Position numbers and translations under genes: made by a program. DNA of 64,000 bases, from positions 124,001 to 188,000 of the forward strand of contig NZ_SLVY01000013.1 of NCBI RefSeq assembly GCF_004345605.1, in the 5' to 3' direction. Position 1 is the first letter of the stretch. Each line of letters opens with the position of its first letter. The notes beneath the pieces were generated by a model that worked only from the letters and a program-made list of their open reading frames with translations, made no database searches and was not told the DNA's origin. The DNA comes from Rhodococcus sp. SMB37. GTDB lineage: Bacteria; Actinomycetota; Actinomycetes; Mycobacteriales; Mycobacteriaceae. Shown here piece by piece: positions 44,430 through 54,696 of the stretch.

Positions 44430-46538
44430 TCAATCGAGCAGTGCGTCGACGATCTCGGCCTCCGACAGAAGCACATGCGCCGCGGCCGGACCCAGTGGCA
44501 CGAAACTGTCGCGGCTCGTGACGCGGGCGATCCGTCCAGGATAGTTCGCATCGACGAGCGCCGCGATCACCGACTCCGCGACCGATCCACTGCGCCGTGT
44601 TTCGTCGACCACCAGAACCCGGGGGAACCGCATCGCGTGCTCGACGAGCGCGGACAGCGGCAGCGGCGCGAGCCACTGGAGATCGAGCACCGTCGCCGCG
44701 ACCCGTGAGGCGCTGCGGATGGCACGCAGACTCATCCGCACACCGTTGCCGAACGTCACCACCAGCACGTCCCCACCCTCGCCGTAGGTGCGCACCGTGC
44801 CCGGCGCGATCGGTGCGGGATCGGGGAACTGCTGCCACAGTCCGTCGTCCTCGTCGTAGAGGTCGCGCTGATGGTAGAGCGCAATCGGTTCGACGAACGC
44901 ACACACGCGATCCTCGGTGCGGGCCAGGGAGATGCACGCGCGCAGCAGGCCCCCCGCCGTCGCGGGATCGGACGGGACGGCGAGAACCAGGCCCGGAATG
45001 TCGCGTAGTGCCGCGACGGAATTGTCGTTGTGGAAGTGACCGCCGAATCCGCGCTGATACGGAAAACCGGCGATGCGCACCACCATCGGATTTCCGAAAC
45101 AACTGTTGGAGAAGAACTTCAGGGTCGCCGCCTCGCCACGCAATTGATCCTCCGCATTGTGCAGATAGGCGAGATACTGAATCTCGGGGATCGGCAGCAT
45201 CCCGGCCACCGCGAAGCCCAGCGCGGTACCCAGGATCGTCTGTTCGTCGAGCAACGTGTCGAACACCCGGACCGCGCCGAAGTGCTCCTGCATTCCGCGC
45301 GTCACCCCGTACACACCGCCCTTGGCACCCACATCCTCACCGAACACGCATGCCTGCGGGAACTCCTCGAGGATGTGTCCGAGAGTGCGGTTGACGGCCT
45401 GCGCGAGCGTGAGCGGCTCCCGTGGCAGCGGGTGCGGGTCGTCGACGGCGTGCTCCCGCCCGTGGATGTGCAGCGGACGCATCACCTGTGCTGCGGATTC
45501 GAGACGCGGGGGATGGTGCAGTGCATCGGCGACCTCGGCGACCTCGCCGCGCACCGATTCGTAGCGTTCGACGATCTCGACGGGGGTGAAGAGATCCCGG
45601 GCGACGAGTTCGGCGGCGGTCGCGAGCAGCGGGTCGCGTGCGTAGTCGGCGGTGATCTCGTCGCGGCTGCGGTAGGCGCTCTCGACGTCCGAGCCGGCAT
45701 GGCCGAGGAACCGCACCGTCTTCAGATGCAGGATCGCGGGGGAGCGTGTCGCGCGGACCCGCTCGACGACTTCTCCGGTGGTGACGAGTGTGGAGACCGC
45801 GTCGGCGCCGTCGACCGCGCGGTACTCGATGCCCGGGTACCGCGAGAGCGACTGCTCGATCCAGCCCTCGGGGCTGCGCACACTGATTCCGAGCCCGTTG
45901 TCCTCGCACACCAGCAGGAGCGGCACCGGCAGACCGCGATACGTGCAGTACGCGGCGGCGTTCACTGCGCCCGTCGCGGTCGAATGATTCGCCGAGGCGT
46001 CGCCGAAACTGCACACCACCACCGAATCGACCGGCCAGGGGGCGTCGAGATCGAGCTTCTGCATGCGAGCCAGCGCCAGTGCAAGACCGACGGAACGCGG
46101 CAGATGCGACGCGATCGTCGAGGTCTGCGGCAGGATGTTCAGCGCGGGATTGCCGAACACTTTGTGCCGGCCGGCGGAGATCGGATCGAGTGTCGATGCG
46201 GCGCACCCGGCGAGCACGTCGCGGATCGGCGTCGTACCGCCTTTCAGTGACGCGCGCGCAGCATAGAAGCCGCCCGAACGGTAATGCAGCAGAGCGGGAT
46301 CGGTGACGCGGGTGAGCATCCCGAGCGCGGCATTCGATTCGTGGCCCGCAGAGCCGATCGTGTAGAAACCCTCGCCGCGGCGCTGCATCTCGCGAGCCGC
46401 GAAGTCGAGGTGACGTGACTGCAGTTGCGCGTCGAAGTATTCGAGCAACAGCGCGTCGTCGATCCTGCGGTCGGAGGCTCGCGTCCGGAGGTCCCGGATC
46501 GCCGTGAGGAAGTGGTCGTCGAGCGCCTCCGCCGTCAT
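44430..46538 (-). CDS. Fused alpha-beta 2-oxoacid dehydrogenase E1 component
   Basis: 702 aa, both halves of a heterotetrameric E1 in one chain. The alpha part (about residues 1-365) has the thiamine-diphosphate motif GDAS (179-182) with EDN at 212-214 as its far end. The beta part starts near 375 with LTLAQAVNRTLGHILEEFPQACVFGEDVGAKGGVYG, as in branched-chain or acetoin dehydrogenase E1 beta. It would decarboxylate a 2-oxoacid or acetoin and pass the acyl group to a lipoyl E2. No E2 or E3 gene is nearby. The start is 20 bp after the P450 stop codon, so it is probably co-transcribed. Confidence 0.88.
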   Translation of the reverse strand: MTAEALDDHFLTAIRDLRTRASDRRIDDALLLEYFDAQLQSRHLDFAAREMQRRGEGFYTIGSAGHESNAALGMLTRVTDPALLHYRSGGFYAARASLKGGTTPIRDVLAGCAASTLDPISAGRHKVFGNPALNILPQTSTIASHLPRSVGLALALARMQKLDLDAPWPVDSVVVCSFGDASANHSTATGAVNAAAYCTYRGLPVPLLLVCEDNGLGISVRSPEGWIEQSLSRYPGIEYRAVDGADAVSTLVTTGEVVERVRATRSPAILHLKTVRFLGHAGSDVESAYRSRDEITADYARDPLLATAAELVARDLFTPVEIVERYESVRGEVAEVADALHHPPRLESAAQVMRPLHIHGREHAVDDPHPLPREPLTLAQAVNRTLGHILEEFPQACVFGEDVGAKGGVYGVTRGMQEHFGAVRVFDTLLDEQTILGTALGFAVAGMLPIPEIQYLAYLHNAEDQLRGEAATLKFFSNSCFGNPMVVRIAGFPYQRGFGGHFHNDNSVAALRDIPGLVLAVPSDPATAGGLLRACISLARTEDRVCAFVEPIALYHQRDLYDEDDGLWQQFPDPAPIAPGTVRTYGEGGDVLVVTFGNGVRMSLRAIRSASRVAATVLDLQWLAPLPLSALVEHAMRFPRVLVVDETRRSGSVAESVIAALVDANYPGRIARVTSRDSFVPLGPAAAHVLLSEAEIVDALLD

Positions 46539-46558
46539 ATCTCCGTTCTACGCCGGTA

Positions 46559-47932
46559 TCAGCGCACTCGGAGGTCGATCGGCTGACCGTCGTTCGGGAA
46601 AGGCAACGATGTGAAGTTCATCGGCGCGATGTACTCGGCGGGCACGTGCCAGCGATAACGCAGCAACAGGTGGTGGAGCACCGTCTTGACCTCGGCTCCG
46701 GAGAAATGCATGCCGAGGCAGCGGTGGGCGCCGCCGCCGAACGGTGACCACGCGTACTTGTGCACGCGGTCCTCGCGGCGTTCCGGGGAGAAACGCCCCG
46801 GGTCGAAGTGCTCGGGATCCGGCCACAGGTCGGGCATGTGGTGGGTGTAGTGCAGTCCGACGTTCATCAGCGTGCCCTTCGGAATGAAATGCCCGAGGAT
46901 CTCGGTGTCGGCGACCGCGCGGCGCACGAGGCCGGGCACCGGGGTGACGAGGCGCTGGCACTCCTTGATGACGAGATCGAGTGTGGTGAGCTGATCGAGT
47001 TGCTCGAACGACGGGGTCGACGTATCGAGTGCTTCCGACTCGTCGCGGCACGCCTGCTGCCACTGCGGGAACTGTCCGAGGTACTGCATGGCGGTGGACA
47101 AAGTGATCGTCGACGTGTCGTGCGCCGCCATCATCAGGAAGATCATGTGGTTGACGACGTCGTCGTCCGAGAATCGTTCGCCGTCTTCGGATTCGACGTG
47201 GCACAACACCGAGAACAGGTCGTCGCCTTCGTGCGCACGCCGTGCGGGCAGGTAGCGGCGGAAGAACTCCTCGAGTCGTGCGCGGCCCTGGACACCTCGT
47301 CGCCATCGGGTGCCGGGCACCGGGTAGCGCACGATCGCCGTCGACGCCTGGACGCACCCGATGAATGCCTTGTTGACCTGGCCCATCTCGTGCGCCGAGG
47401 ACCCTTCGGCTCCACCCATGAAGATCGAGGTGGCGAGTCCCAGGGTGAGTTCCTTGACGGCGGGGTAGGCGCGGAAGTCTTCTCGGGGTGTCCAGGTGTC
47501 GAGGGTCTTCTCGATCGCCGGGTGCATGGACTCGGTGTATCGGGTGATGCGGTCGCGGGTGAAGGCCTGCGACATGATCCGCCGGTGTGCGGTGTGTTCG
47601 TCGCCGTCGAGCAGCATCAGGCCGCGGTCGAAGAACGGTCCGATGAGCACGCGCCACCCGGCACCGTTGACGAGTGCGCGGTCGCGGTTTTGCAGCGCTG
47701 CGCCGCACGCGTCGGGCCCGAGGAGCACTACCCACGGGTTTCCTGCGAAGCGGAACCAGGACACCGGTCCGTGCTCGCGGTAGCGCTTGTCGTAGGCCTT
47801 CAGCGGATTGCGCATGTAGTCGAGGGCGTACCCGACGTACGGCAGTCCCTTGTCTCCGGGGACCGGTGTGAGCCCGGCGGGTGCGGGTGCCAGCGTCTTC
47901 GCCACGGTGAACTCCACGTTCGGATCTGACAA
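46559..47932 (-). CDS. Cytochrome P450 (CYP136-like)
   Basis: 457 aa. The haem ligand Cys405 is in FGGGAHRCLG, ExxR is ECQR (324-327), and the I-helix oxygen motif is AAHDTST (269-275). No membrane anchor. The sequence runs closely with what I recall of M. tuberculosis CYP136A1 (Rv3059), for example GPFFDRGLMLLDGDEHTAHRRIM and NHMIFLMMAAHDTST. The substrate is unknown. It begins at TTG 47932, with GTG 47917 as an alternative. No ferredoxin gene is adjacent. First gene of a likely operon with the E1 gene. Confidence 0.9.
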   Translation of the reverse strand: MSDPNVEFTVAKTLAPAPAGLTPVPGDKGLPYVGYALDYMRNPLKAYDKRYREHGPVSWFRFAGNPWVVLLGPDACGAALQNRDRALVNGAGWRVLIGPFFDRGLMLLDGDEHTAHRRIMSQAFTRDRITRYTESMHPAIEKTLDTWTPREDFRAYPAVKELTLGLATSIFMGGAEGSSAHEMGQVNKAFIGCVQASTAIVRYPVPGTRWRRGVQGRARLEEFFRRYLPARRAHEGDDLFSVLCHVESEDGERFSDDDVVNHMIFLMMAAHDTSTITLSTAMQYLGQFPQWQQACRDESEALDTSTPSFEQLDQLTTLDLVIKECQRLVTPVPGLVRRAVADTEILGHFIPKGTLMNVGLHYTHHMPDLWPDPEHFDPGRFSPERREDRVHKYAWSPFGGGAHRCLGMHFSGAEVKTVLHHLLLRYRWHVPAEYIAPMNFTSLPFPNDGQPIDLRVR

Positions 47933-47950
47933 TGCATGTGGTCAGATAAC

Positions 47951-47966
47951 TGTAACTGCAGTCACA
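47951..47966. promoter_or_regulatory. 16-bp near-palindrome between P450 and hydrolase genes
   Basis: TGTAACTGCAGTCACA differs from its reverse complement only at one symmetric pair. It sits 19 bp upstream of the P450 start and 91 bp upstream of the hydrolase start, so it could be an operator for either or both. Confidence 0.5.
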
Positions 47967-48056
47967 CCTAGTGGGGAGCGATTTGCGCGTCGAGCTTCTG
48001 GCCGCGGTCGGCCCCGAAAGTCAGCAGGGCGTGCTGCACATGTCATGCTGACGCGC

Positions 48057-48965
48057 ATGGTTGACGTCGCACGTCCCAAGTTGGAAGGCACCGTCGCGGT
48101 CGCGGGAGGGCGCCGGCTCGGCTTCGCCGAATTCGGGTCCCCGCAGGGCCGCGCGGTGTTCTGGCTACACGGCACCCCGGGTGCGCGTCGGCAGATCCCG
48201 ATCGAGGCACGGGCCTACGCCGATCGAGAGAACGTGCGGCTGATCGGGTTGGATCGTCCCGGTATCGGCTCGTCGTCACCCCATACCTATGACAGGGTGC
48301 TCTCGTTCGCCGACGATCTGCGCATCGTCGCCGACACCCTCGGCGTCGATCGCATGGGCATCGTGGGCCTTTCCGGCGGCGGGCCCTACACTCTCGCTTC
48401 GGCCTACGCGATGCCCGAACGTGTCGTGGGGGTCGCGGTGCTCGGCGGTGTCGCGCCCGTCGTCGGACCCGACGCGATGTCGGGTGGTCTGATGCAACTC
48501 GGATCCCTCGTCGCACCGCTGCTGGCCCGGGGTGGAGTGCCGATCGGTGTGGCGACGAGCGCCGCGATCCGCGTCGTCCGGCCGTTCGCGTCGCCGATCA
48601 TCGACCTGTACGGACGGCTGTCGCCGGAAGCCGATCGTCGGCTGCTGGCTCGCCCCGAGTTCAAGGCGATGTTCCTCGACGATCTGCTCAACGGCAGTCG
48701 GAAGCAGATGGCCGCACCCTTCGCCGACATCGTCGCGTTCACCCGCGACTGGGGTTTCCGGGTGCCCGATGTGAAGGTGCCGGTGCGGTGGTGGCACGGC
48801 GACACCGACCACATCATCCCGTTCGAGCACGGTCTGCACATGGTGGATCTGCTTCCCGACGCCGAGTTCCATCACCTGCCCGGCGAAAGTCATCTCGGTG
48901 GGCTCGGTGCGTCGGAGGAGATCCTCACGACGGTGCTCCGACTGTGGGACGAGGCAGAGCAGTAG
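48057..48965 (+). CDS. Alpha/beta hydrolase
   Basis: 302 aa from ATG 48057 (an ATG at 48045 is possible). Oxyanion region VFWLHGTPGAR, nucleophile elbow GLSGGG near residue 105, acid region WWHGDTDHIIPFEHG with the Asp, and the catalytic His in PGESHLGG. The class includes esterases, lipases and C-C hydrolases; nothing fixes the substrate. Divergent from the P450; the stop codon is only 2 bp from the stop codon of the convergent aroD. Confidence 0.9.
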   Translation: MVDVARPKLEGTVAVAGGRRLGFAEFGSPQGRAVFWLHGTPGARRQIPIEARAYADRENVRLIGLDRPGIGSSSPHTYDRVLSFADDLRIVADTLGVDRMGIVGLSGGGPYTLASAYAMPERVVGVAVLGGVAPVVGPDAMSGGLMQLGSLVAPLLARGGVPIGVATSAAIRVVRPFASPIIDLYGRLSPEADRRLLARPEFKAMFLDDLLNGSRKQMAAPFADIVAFTRDWGFRVPDVKVPVRWWHGDTDHIIPFEHGLHMVDLLPDAEFHHLPGESHLGGLGASEEILTTVLRLWDEAEQ

Positions 48966-48967
48966 TC

Positions 48968-49738
48968 CTACCGCGCCCGGTCGAGGAGGTCGAGTACCAT
49001 CTTCAGTTCGGTGGCATCGACCTGCCCGGGCGCCGACGGTGTTCCCACCATCCCGAACGTCGCGGCCGACCCGAACACCTGACCGGCCAGCCGTGAGATC
49101 ACGCCGAGCCCGCCCATCGACATGGTGATGATGGGGCGGCTCGCGTGCTCTTCGTGCATGACGCGGGTGGCGTCGAGCAATGTCAGAACGTCCCTGGTGG
49201 ACTTGGGCATCACCGCGATCTTGCAGATGTCGGCACCCAGATCCTGCATGGCGCACAGCCGCGCGACGAGGTCGTCGCGTTCCGGGGTGCCGTCGAAATC
49301 GTGGTTCGACGCGACCACCGCGACATCGTGTGCGTGCGCCGACTCGATGATCCGTCCCACTGCGGCGGGGTCGCGGCGGTACTCGACATCGACGAGATCG
49401 ATCGCCCCGGACTCGGCGAGCGCAGCATTGAGATCGGCGTAGTCAGGGTCACCGATCGTCGCTTCGCCGCCCTCGTGCGCGGTGCGGAACGTGGCCAGCA
49501 GTGGCACCCCGTCGAGTTGCTCGGCGAGCGAGTGAGCCTGGGCGACGACGGCACCCGGGTCGTCGAAGGCGGTGAAGCAGTCGACGCGCCACTCGACGAG
49601 GTCGGTGCGGCCTGTGAGGGCGTCGACCTGGTCGCGGAGTGCGCCGGGTGTGGATCCGGTGATGGGCACGAACACCTTGGGGGCGCCGTCGCCGATCGTC
49701 ACACCTTTGACACGGACCGGTGTGATCGCTTCACCCAT
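48968..49738 (-). CDS. aroD: Type I 3-dehydroquinate dehydratase
   Basis: 256 aa. Class I dehydroquinase forms a Schiff base with substrate: Lys173 in ICKIAVMP and general base His146 in VASNHDF are both present, as are VEWRVD (48-53) and the C-terminal GTPSAPGQ loop. It converts 3-dehydroquinate to 3-dehydroshikimate, in the shikimate pathway or, in reverse setting, quinate/shikimate catabolism. Mycolata normally use the type II enzyme AroQ for biosynthesis, so this may be a second, catabolic enzyme. It lies downstream of an exporter gene but behind a hairpin. Confidence 0.93.
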   Translation of the reverse strand: MGEAITPVRVKGVTIGDGAPKVFVPITGSTPGALRDQVDALTGRTDLVEWRVDCFTAFDDPGAVVAQAHSLAEQLDGVPLLATFRTAHEGGEATIGDPDYADLNAALAESGAIDLVDVEYRRDPAAVGRIIESAHAHDVAVVASNHDFDGTPERDDLVARLCAMQDLGADICKIAVMPKSTRDVLTLLDATRVMHEEHASRPIITMSMGGLGVISRLAGQVFGSAATFGMVGTPSAPGQVDATELKMVLDLLDRAR

Positions 49739-49754
49739 CGTCGACTCCTGTGCT

Positions 49755-49794
49755 GGTTGCCTGTGATCGAAGCTCTATTCGATCACAGGCAACC
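49755..49794 (-). terminator. Hairpin between the DHA2 exporter and aroD
   Basis: A perfect 17-bp stem, GGTTGCCTGTGATCGAA with its complement, with a 6-nt loop. On the minus strand it follows the exporter and precedes aroD by 16 bp. It could also act as an operator for aroD, given that position. Confidence 0.8.
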
Positions 49795-49800
49795 GGGACA

Positions 49801-52101
<2,301 letters not shown>

Positions 52102-52118
52102 TCACTCACGGAGTGCAG

Positions 52119-52148
52119 TTTTGCACCCTAGTCCGACAGGGTGCAAAA
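52119..52148. promoter_or_regulatory. TetR operator upstream of the tetR-DHA2 operon
   Basis: TTTTGCACCCT (52119-52129) and AGGGTGCAAAA (52138-52148) are perfect complements around an 8-bp spacer. A second GTGCA/TGCAC arrangement (52113-52126) overlaps it. GTCCGAC occurs in the spacer and again at 52083, and TCGGAC at 52151. Confidence 0.75.
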
Positions 52149-52157
52149 ATCGGACAT

Positions 52158-52481
52158 TCAGTCCAGCCACGACCGAGTGGGCGGCTTGACCCACATGATC
52201 CGTTCGTCGAGGTGGTCGCGTGCCGCAGACGGATGATCCGGATGCGTCTGCGCCCACGCCGACTTCTCGCAGAGCAGTGACGCCACGAGCGTCCACGTCT
52301 CCATCGACCGCGGCGGATGCGCATCGGCCGCACGCGCCAGCCGACGGCGGTTGTCGTCGGTCATCGCAAGCAACTCGGCGCCCGTGATGCCCCGATGCCA
52401 CGCGAACCGTGCGAGCCCCAGTGCCTTGTCCCGACGGTTCTTCTCCGCCCGATCGGTGTGGGCGAAGTCGGCGTCGCTCAT
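52158..52481 (-). CDS. Hypothetical protein
   Basis: 107 aa from an ATG at 52481 preceded by a perfect AGGAGGT. It has a charged N terminus (MSDADFAHTDRAEKNRRDKALGLARFAWHRG), repeated Arg/Trp residues and no membrane segment or signal. The motif RFAWHRGITGAELLAM and the end WVKPPTRSW are recognisable features but the family is unknown to me. Stop codon 10 bp from the TetR operator; divergent from the SGNH gene. Confidence 0.7.
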   Translation of the reverse strand: MSDADFAHTDRAEKNRRDKALGLARFAWHRGITGAELLAMTDDNRRRLARAADAHPPRSMETWTLVASLLCEKSAWAQTHPDHPSAARDHLDERIMWVKPPTRSWLD

Positions 52482-52567
52482 GTCTGCACCTCCTGTGTCC
52501 ACCTCATGATCCTTCATCGGTCTGCGCGGTCGTTGACATCGTGCGCTGCGGCGCTCACGCTCGTGGA

Positions 52568-54139
52568 GTGGGGCTTCCCGAGGGGACACCGAAAGAAGTT
52601 GTCGCACAAGCAGCCGAACCGCCGCGTGTGCCCGAATTCGATCCCGCCGTGGGCGTGACGGTGAGCGTCGCTGCTCGCGGCACACCGCCGCACAAGCTCG
52701 TGACAATCGGCGATTCACTTCTGCAGGGATTCCAGAGCGCGGCCGTCTACCGGACCGACGTGTCGGTGCCCGCGATCGTGGCATACGAACTCGGAGTCCT
52801 CGATACCTTTCGATATCCGCGCTACGGCGGGCCGGGCGGACTGCCGCTGAACGTCGAGCTCATGTTGCGTCGCCTCGAAGAGCGCTACGGCTCGCGCATG
52901 ACACCGTGGGAGATACCCGCCGCGCTGTTCACCCTGCGCAACTTCATGGACGAGGTCGAGGACTACTGGGAACGCGGCCCCGGCGCGACAACGCCGGTCA
53001 TCGGCACCTACAACCACAACCTCTCGTGCTACGGATGGGACCTGCGCGACTCCCTCGAGAAGACGGCCGCGCACTGTCGGGCTCGCATCGCGGCACCCAG
53101 CGACAACCTCCTAGACCAGATCGTCGAGAACAACGGCGACCGAGCGGCCATGCACGTCTACCCACACTGGGCGCCCGCGCAGAAATCGATGACGCTGTTC
53201 GATGCTGCCGTAGCCCTCGGTGACGACCACGGCGACAACACCGACAGCGGCATCGAGACGCTCGTCGTCTTCCTCGGTTCCAATAACGCGCTGGGCACCG
53301 TCACCCAACTGCGTGTCGCGTGGAGCGGCGCCGATTACCAGGACCTCGACCGCAAGAGTTCCTACACGATCTGGCGTCCCGAACACTTCGATGCCGAGTT
53401 CGCGGAAGTAGTCGAGCAGGTGCGCCGTATCTCCGCGCGACACGTCATCCTCTGCACGATCCCGCACGTGACGATCGCCCCGATCGCGCGCGGCCTCGGC
53501 GGCAAGAGCGGCTCACGCTACTTCGCCTACTACACGCGTCCGTGGATCGACGAGCAGCACTTCGACGCGGCACGCGACGAACACATCACCGGTGAGGAGG
53601 CACACGCGGTCGACACCGCGATCGACCACTACAACAACACAATCCATCGGGCCGTTGCCGATGCGCGGGCCGACGGCCGCGACTGGTATCTGCTCGACGT
53701 CGCGGGAGTGCTCGAACGCCTCGCTGCTCGCCGCTATCGCGACGACCTGAATGCCCGGCCGGCGTGGTGGACGCCGTATCCGCTGCCCCCGGAACTCGCG
53801 GCGCTCGACCCCGTCCCTGACACCCGGTTCCTCACCGCTGACGGGGAAGGTGGACGTGCGACCGGTGGCCTGTTCTCCCTCGACGGCGTTCACCCCACCA
53901 CGGTCGGCTACGGAATCCTTGCGCAGGAGATCATCGGCATCATGGCAAGCGCCGGCGTCGAGTTCCGCCACCCGAACGGGGCGGTGCGCACCGACACGAC
54001 GGTCGACTTCGAACGCCTCATCCGTCAGGACAGCCTGGTGCAGAGTCCGCCGCAGAACATAGACAGTGCGCTGTCGATCCTCGGGTGGGCAGACGAGGTT
54101 CTCGACGTGTTCCGCCGCCTCCTCCACGGTGGTGTGTGA
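52568..54139 (+). CDS. SGNH/GDSL-type hydrolase
   Basis: 523 aa from GTG 52568; GTG 52541 is also possible, as neither has a strong ribosome-binding site. The block I motif is GDSLLQGF near residue 49, with the catalytic Ser; block III is the GSNNALG segment, and block V is SLDGVHPTTVGY with the Asp-x-x-His pair. A large insertion between these blocks makes it longer than standard SGNH esterases. No signal peptide is seen. The substrate is unknown. It ends in a compact hairpin terminator. Confidence 0.82.
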   Translation: MGLPEGTPKEVVAQAAEPPRVPEFDPAVGVTVSVAARGTPPHKLVTIGDSLLQGFQSAAVYRTDVSVPAIVAYELGVLDTFRYPRYGGPGGLPLNVELMLRRLEERYGSRMTPWEIPAALFTLRNFMDEVEDYWERGPGATTPVIGTYNHNLSCYGWDLRDSLEKTAAHCRARIAAPSDNLLDQIVENNGDRAAMHVYPHWAPAQKSMTLFDAAVALGDDHGDNTDSGIETLVVFLGSNNALGTVTQLRVAWSGADYQDLDRKSSYTIWRPEHFDAEFAEVVEQVRRISARHVILCTIPHVTIAPIARGLGGKSGSRYFAYYTRPWIDEQHFDAARDEHITGEEAHAVDTAIDHYNNTIHRAVADARADGRDWYLLDVAGVLERLAARRYRDDLNARPAWWTPYPLPPELAALDPVPDTRFLTADGEGGRATGGLFSLDGVHPTTVGYGILAQEIIGIMASAGVEFRHPNGAVRTDTTVDFERLIRQDSLVQSPPQNIDSALSILGWADEVLDVFRRLLHGGV

Positions 54140-54145
54140 GTGCTC

Positions 54146-54163
54146 CGAAACTTTTCGAAGTTT
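54146..54163 (+). terminator. Compact hairpin after the SGNH gene
   Basis: GAAACTT-TTCG-AAGTTTC: a perfect 7-bp stem with a UUCG-type tetraloop, 6 bp after the stop codon. Confidence 0.8.
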
Positions 54164-54173
54164 CTCGTCTGTC

Positions 54174-54200
54174 GTGTCGATCCGCGTCTGCGTTGTTCGA
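54174..54200 (+). promoter_or_regulatory. Probable ECF42-dependent promoter
   Basis: TGTCGA (54174-54179), a 17-bp spacer, then CGAC (54197-54200), 61 bp before the DGPF/YCII gene. This agrees with the reported ECF42 target motif (TGTCGA at -35, CGA-type -10) as I recall it, and would make the sigma operon autoregulated. Confidence 0.65.
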
Positions 54201-54261
54201 CGTGTAGACATCAGGGACCGAAAAGGCGGTCCGCAGGATTCACGGAACGAGGGAGATTCTC

Positions 54262-54693
54262 ATGAAGTACATGCTGATCATGCGCGCCACCGACGCCGCC
54301 ATCGAAGCGTCGAAGGACGTGGATTTCGATGAGATCATCAACGCGATGGGCAGGTACAACGAGTCGCTCATCAAGGCCGGCGTCCTGCTCGGCGGTGAGG
54401 GACTGGCCGAGGCGGAGGAAGGATTCGTCGTCGATTTCGACTCCGAGACCCCGCTCGTCACCGACGGTCCCTACGGCGAGACGAAGGAGTTGTTCAACGG
54501 ATTCTGGCTCATCCAGACCTCCACCAAGGAGGAAGCCTCCGAGTGGGCGAAGCGGTGCCCTCTCGGTCCGGGCAACAAACTCGAGGTCCGTCGTGTGCAC
54601 GAGAACGAGGACTTCGACCAGGACAACGAGTACGTCCAGAAGGAACAGCTCTGGCGCGAGGAACTCGGCACCGACCGCCCGGTCGCCGGCTGA
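54262..54693 (+). CDS. YCII-related (DGPF-domain) protein, ECF42 partner
   Basis: 143 aa. The start MKYMLIMRATDAA and the motif LVTDGPYGETKELFNGFWLIQ are the DGPF/YCII fold. These proteins are almost always coded next to ECF42 sigma factors and are thought to be linked in function, but no direct activity is known. It stops directly before the sigma gene start, with a ribosome-binding site GAGGGAG before its ATG. A probable ECF42 promoter lies upstream. Confidence 0.9.
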   Translation: MKYMLIMRATDAAIEASKDVDFDEIINAMGRYNESLIKAGVLLGGEGLAEAEEGFVVDFDSETPLVTDGPYGETKELFNGFWLIQTSTKEEASEWAKRCPLGPGNKLEVRRVHENEDFDQDNEYVQKEQLWREELGTDRPVAG

Positions 54694-54696
54694 GTG

